This document shows positions 62,749 to 64,000 of a stretch of 64,000 bases of DNA, one piece after another. Positions within the stretch are counted from its first letter, which is position 1; each line of letters begins with the position of its first letter. A model generated the notes under the pieces. The model was not told the DNA's origin. It saw nothing but the letters and a program-made list of their open reading frames with translations, and did no database searches. This DNA is from Ignavibacteriota bacterium (GTDB taxonomy: Bacteria; Bacteroidota; Ignavibacteria; UBA10030; SZUA-254): the NCBI GenBank assembly GCA_016212665.1, contig JACREZ010000002.1:79509-143508 (forward strand), in the 5' to 3' direction. The position numbers and the translations under genes were made by a program.

Positions 62749-64000
62749 TCAGGCGTAAATGCCTCGCACTTTCAATGTCTTTGCAACTTTATCAATCGCC
62801 ATAATGTAGGCAGAAATTCGTAACGTCACTTGATGCTTGCGTGCAGTTTCATATACTGCATCGAACGATTGTTTCATCATCCTTTCAAGCCGACGGTTCA
62901 CACGGTCAAGCGTCCAGAAATAACCGATACGGTCTTGTACCCACTCAAAATAGGAGACCGTCACACCACCTGCGTTGGCAAGAATATCAGGGATAACAAC
63001 AATTCCCTTGTCTCTCAATATCGGGTCTGCGGCGGCAACAGTCGGACCATTCGCTCCTTCACAAATTATTTTTGCCTTTATATTGGGAGCGTTCTGAGCT
63101 GTGATTTGTTCTTCCTTTGCGGCAGGAACCAACACATCGCATTGTAGTTCAAGCAATTGTTCCTGAGTGATTTTATCGCCGCCGGTGAATCCTTCCAATG
63201 TTTTATTCTTCGCAACCCAATCAAGCGCATCAGAAATACTGATGCCGTTCGCATTGAAATATCCACCTGTTACATCTGAAATTCCAATAATCTTACAGCC
63301 ATGCTCTGAAAGCAGTTGAGCAGTAACAGAACCAACATTCCCGAATCCCTGAACGACAACGGTACAGTCTTTTGGCTTCAATCCTATTTTTTCCATAGCA
63401 GAAAGTGTCACCATCATACAACCGCGACCTGTTGCTTCTCGTCGTCCAAGTGAACCGCCAAGAATGAGTGGTTTCCCTGTCACGACAGCAGTCTCTGTTC
63501 TCTTCATGTGCATACTGTAGGTGTCCATAATCCACGCCATTATTTGCTCGTTCGTATTCATATCGGGAGCGGGAATGTCGCGGTCGGGACCGAACACGTC
63601 GAGCATGTTCGCCGTGTAACGACGGGTAATTTTTTCCAACTCAACCTTTGTCAATTTATTCGGGTCGCATTTCACCGCGCCTTTCGCGCCGCCAAAAGGA
63701 ATATTCATCACCGCACATTTCCATGTCATCCACGCGGCGAGTGCTTTCACTTCATCAATCGTGACATCAGGCGAGTAGCGAATTCCACCTTTCGATGGTC
63801 CGAGGATATCATTATGAATCACACGGTAGCCATCGAAGATTTCAATGCGACCATCATCCATTTGGATTGGAATTGAAACAATGACTTGCTTCACCGGAGT
63901 TTTCAAGTAATTGTAAATTCCCGGGTCAAGTTGAAGAATTTCGGCGGCAACATCAAACCGATGCATCATGGATTCGAACGGGTTATCTTTCTCGATGAAC
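62749..64000 (-). CDS. gdhA: Glu/Leu/Phe/Val dehydrogenase (glutamate dehydrogenase), 5' end cut
   Basis: At least 416 residues are visible. The frame continues upstream of the Met pair at 63969 with FIEKDNPFES, the usual N-terminus of this family, so the true start lies past the right edge. It catalyses oxidative deamination of glutamate. Motifs: HNDILGPSKGGIRYSPDV, MNIPFGGAKGAVKCDP with the catalytic Lys, PAPDMNTNEQIMAWI, VVVQGFGNVGS for NAD(P) binding and ILANAGGVTVSYFEW. It heads the run of minus-strand genes to 55.5 kb within the window. Confidence 0.95.
   Translation of the reverse strand, partial: FIEKDNPFESMMHRFDVAAEILQLDPGIYNYLKTPVKQVIVSIPIQMDDGRIEIFDGYRVIHNDILGPSKGGIRYSPDVTIDEVKALAAWMTWKCAVMNIPFGGAKGAVKCDPNKLTKVELEKITRRYTANMLDVFGPDRDIPAPDMNTNEQIMAWIMDTYSMHMKRTETAVVTGKPLILGGSLGRREATGRGCMMVTLSAMEKIGLKPKDCTVVVQGFGNVGSVTAQLLSEHGCKIIGISDVTGGYFNANGISISDALDWVAKNKTLEGFTGGDKITQEQLLELQCDVLVPAAKEEQITAQNAPNIKAKIICEGANGPTVAAADPILRDKGIVVIPDILANAGGVTVSYFEWVQDRIGYFWTLDRVNRRLERMMKQSFDAVYETARKHQVTLRISAYIMAIDKVAKTLKVRGIYA

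Noticed and set aside
63960-64000. tRNA-like GATTCGAAC sequence at the right edge
   Set aside because: It is inside the gdhA coding frame (NPFES) and no cloverleaf can be drawn.

Overview
The window looks like a chromosomal piece of a Bacteroidota/Ignavibacteria-type (FCB group) bacterium of moderate-to-low GC. The evidence is: a glycosidase ending in a type IX secretion (Por) sorting domain with the YPNPFNP signature; gliding-type GldA/GldF/GldG genes with a DUF4340 partner; a bacillithiol gene (bshA); a large outer-membrane barrel with SprA-like N-terminal signatures; and several promoters of the Bacteroidota form TTG-N19/20-TAnnTTTG. Species cannot be named from this.

Layout. 1-3650 (minus): suf operon, Rrf2 regulator > iscS > unknown 98-aa gene > sufB > sufC (cut by the edge). 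3733-5650 (minus): zinc-ribbon protein, rpe, PASTA protein. 5808-12668 (plus): nucleotidyltransferase-like protein, two tandem-paralogous radical SAM enzymes of the B12-binding type separated by an unknown exported protein, a methyltransferase and a membrane phosphoesterase; this resembles a small-molecule or lipid pathway of unknown product. 12680-16110 (minus): HepT/MntA toxin-antitoxin pair and a secreted modular endonuclease. 16358-23331 (minus): two small envelope proteins, amino-acid permease, DUF2007 protein, YihY/BrkB membrane protein, UvrD/PcrA helicase, O6-alkylguanine methyltransferase. 23614-30709: a 1157-aa outer-membrane barrel (minus), then a T9SS-exported GH31 glucosidase and a flavin reductase-like protein (plus).

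30.7-36.9 kb is the accessory part: three identical 26-bp palindromes around a REP-associated (RAYT/IS200-like) transposase and a truncated second copy of its 3' end; a two-gene unit of a ~100-aa protein and a ~1390-aa STAND-like ATPase/TPR protein with a degenerate P-loop; and a 21-bp minisatellite with an 84-bp higher-order period. 36.9-41.1 kb (minus): gldA-gldF-gldG-DUF4340 operon. 41.4-43.0 kb: small membrane protein divergent from an ECF sigma/anti-sigma pair, with a perfect 12-bp inverted repeat between them. 43.0-47.4 kb (minus): bshA > adenylate cyclase > PorV-like/TPR protein.

47.5-54.4 kb (minus) is one 2288-aa secreted protein made of SdrD-B-like modules; its first half is a tandem duplication of a three-module block, and its C-terminal domain is shared with the endonuclease at 13.5 kb. 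54.5-55.0 kb holds a decayed VapBC-type toxin-antitoxin pair. 55.3-64.0 kb (minus) is a tight run: gdhA (cut by the edge), unknown exported protein, bamD-like lipoprotein, thioesterase, FG-GAP protein, secreted metallopeptidase, ccmA, ccmB, then a 32-aa membrane ORF.

The best candidates for something undescribed are the STAND/TPR pair, the RAYT-palindrome set, the duplicated giant surface protein with its shared C-terminal module, and the radical SAM cluster. No rRNA, tRNA or CRISPR array was recognised.
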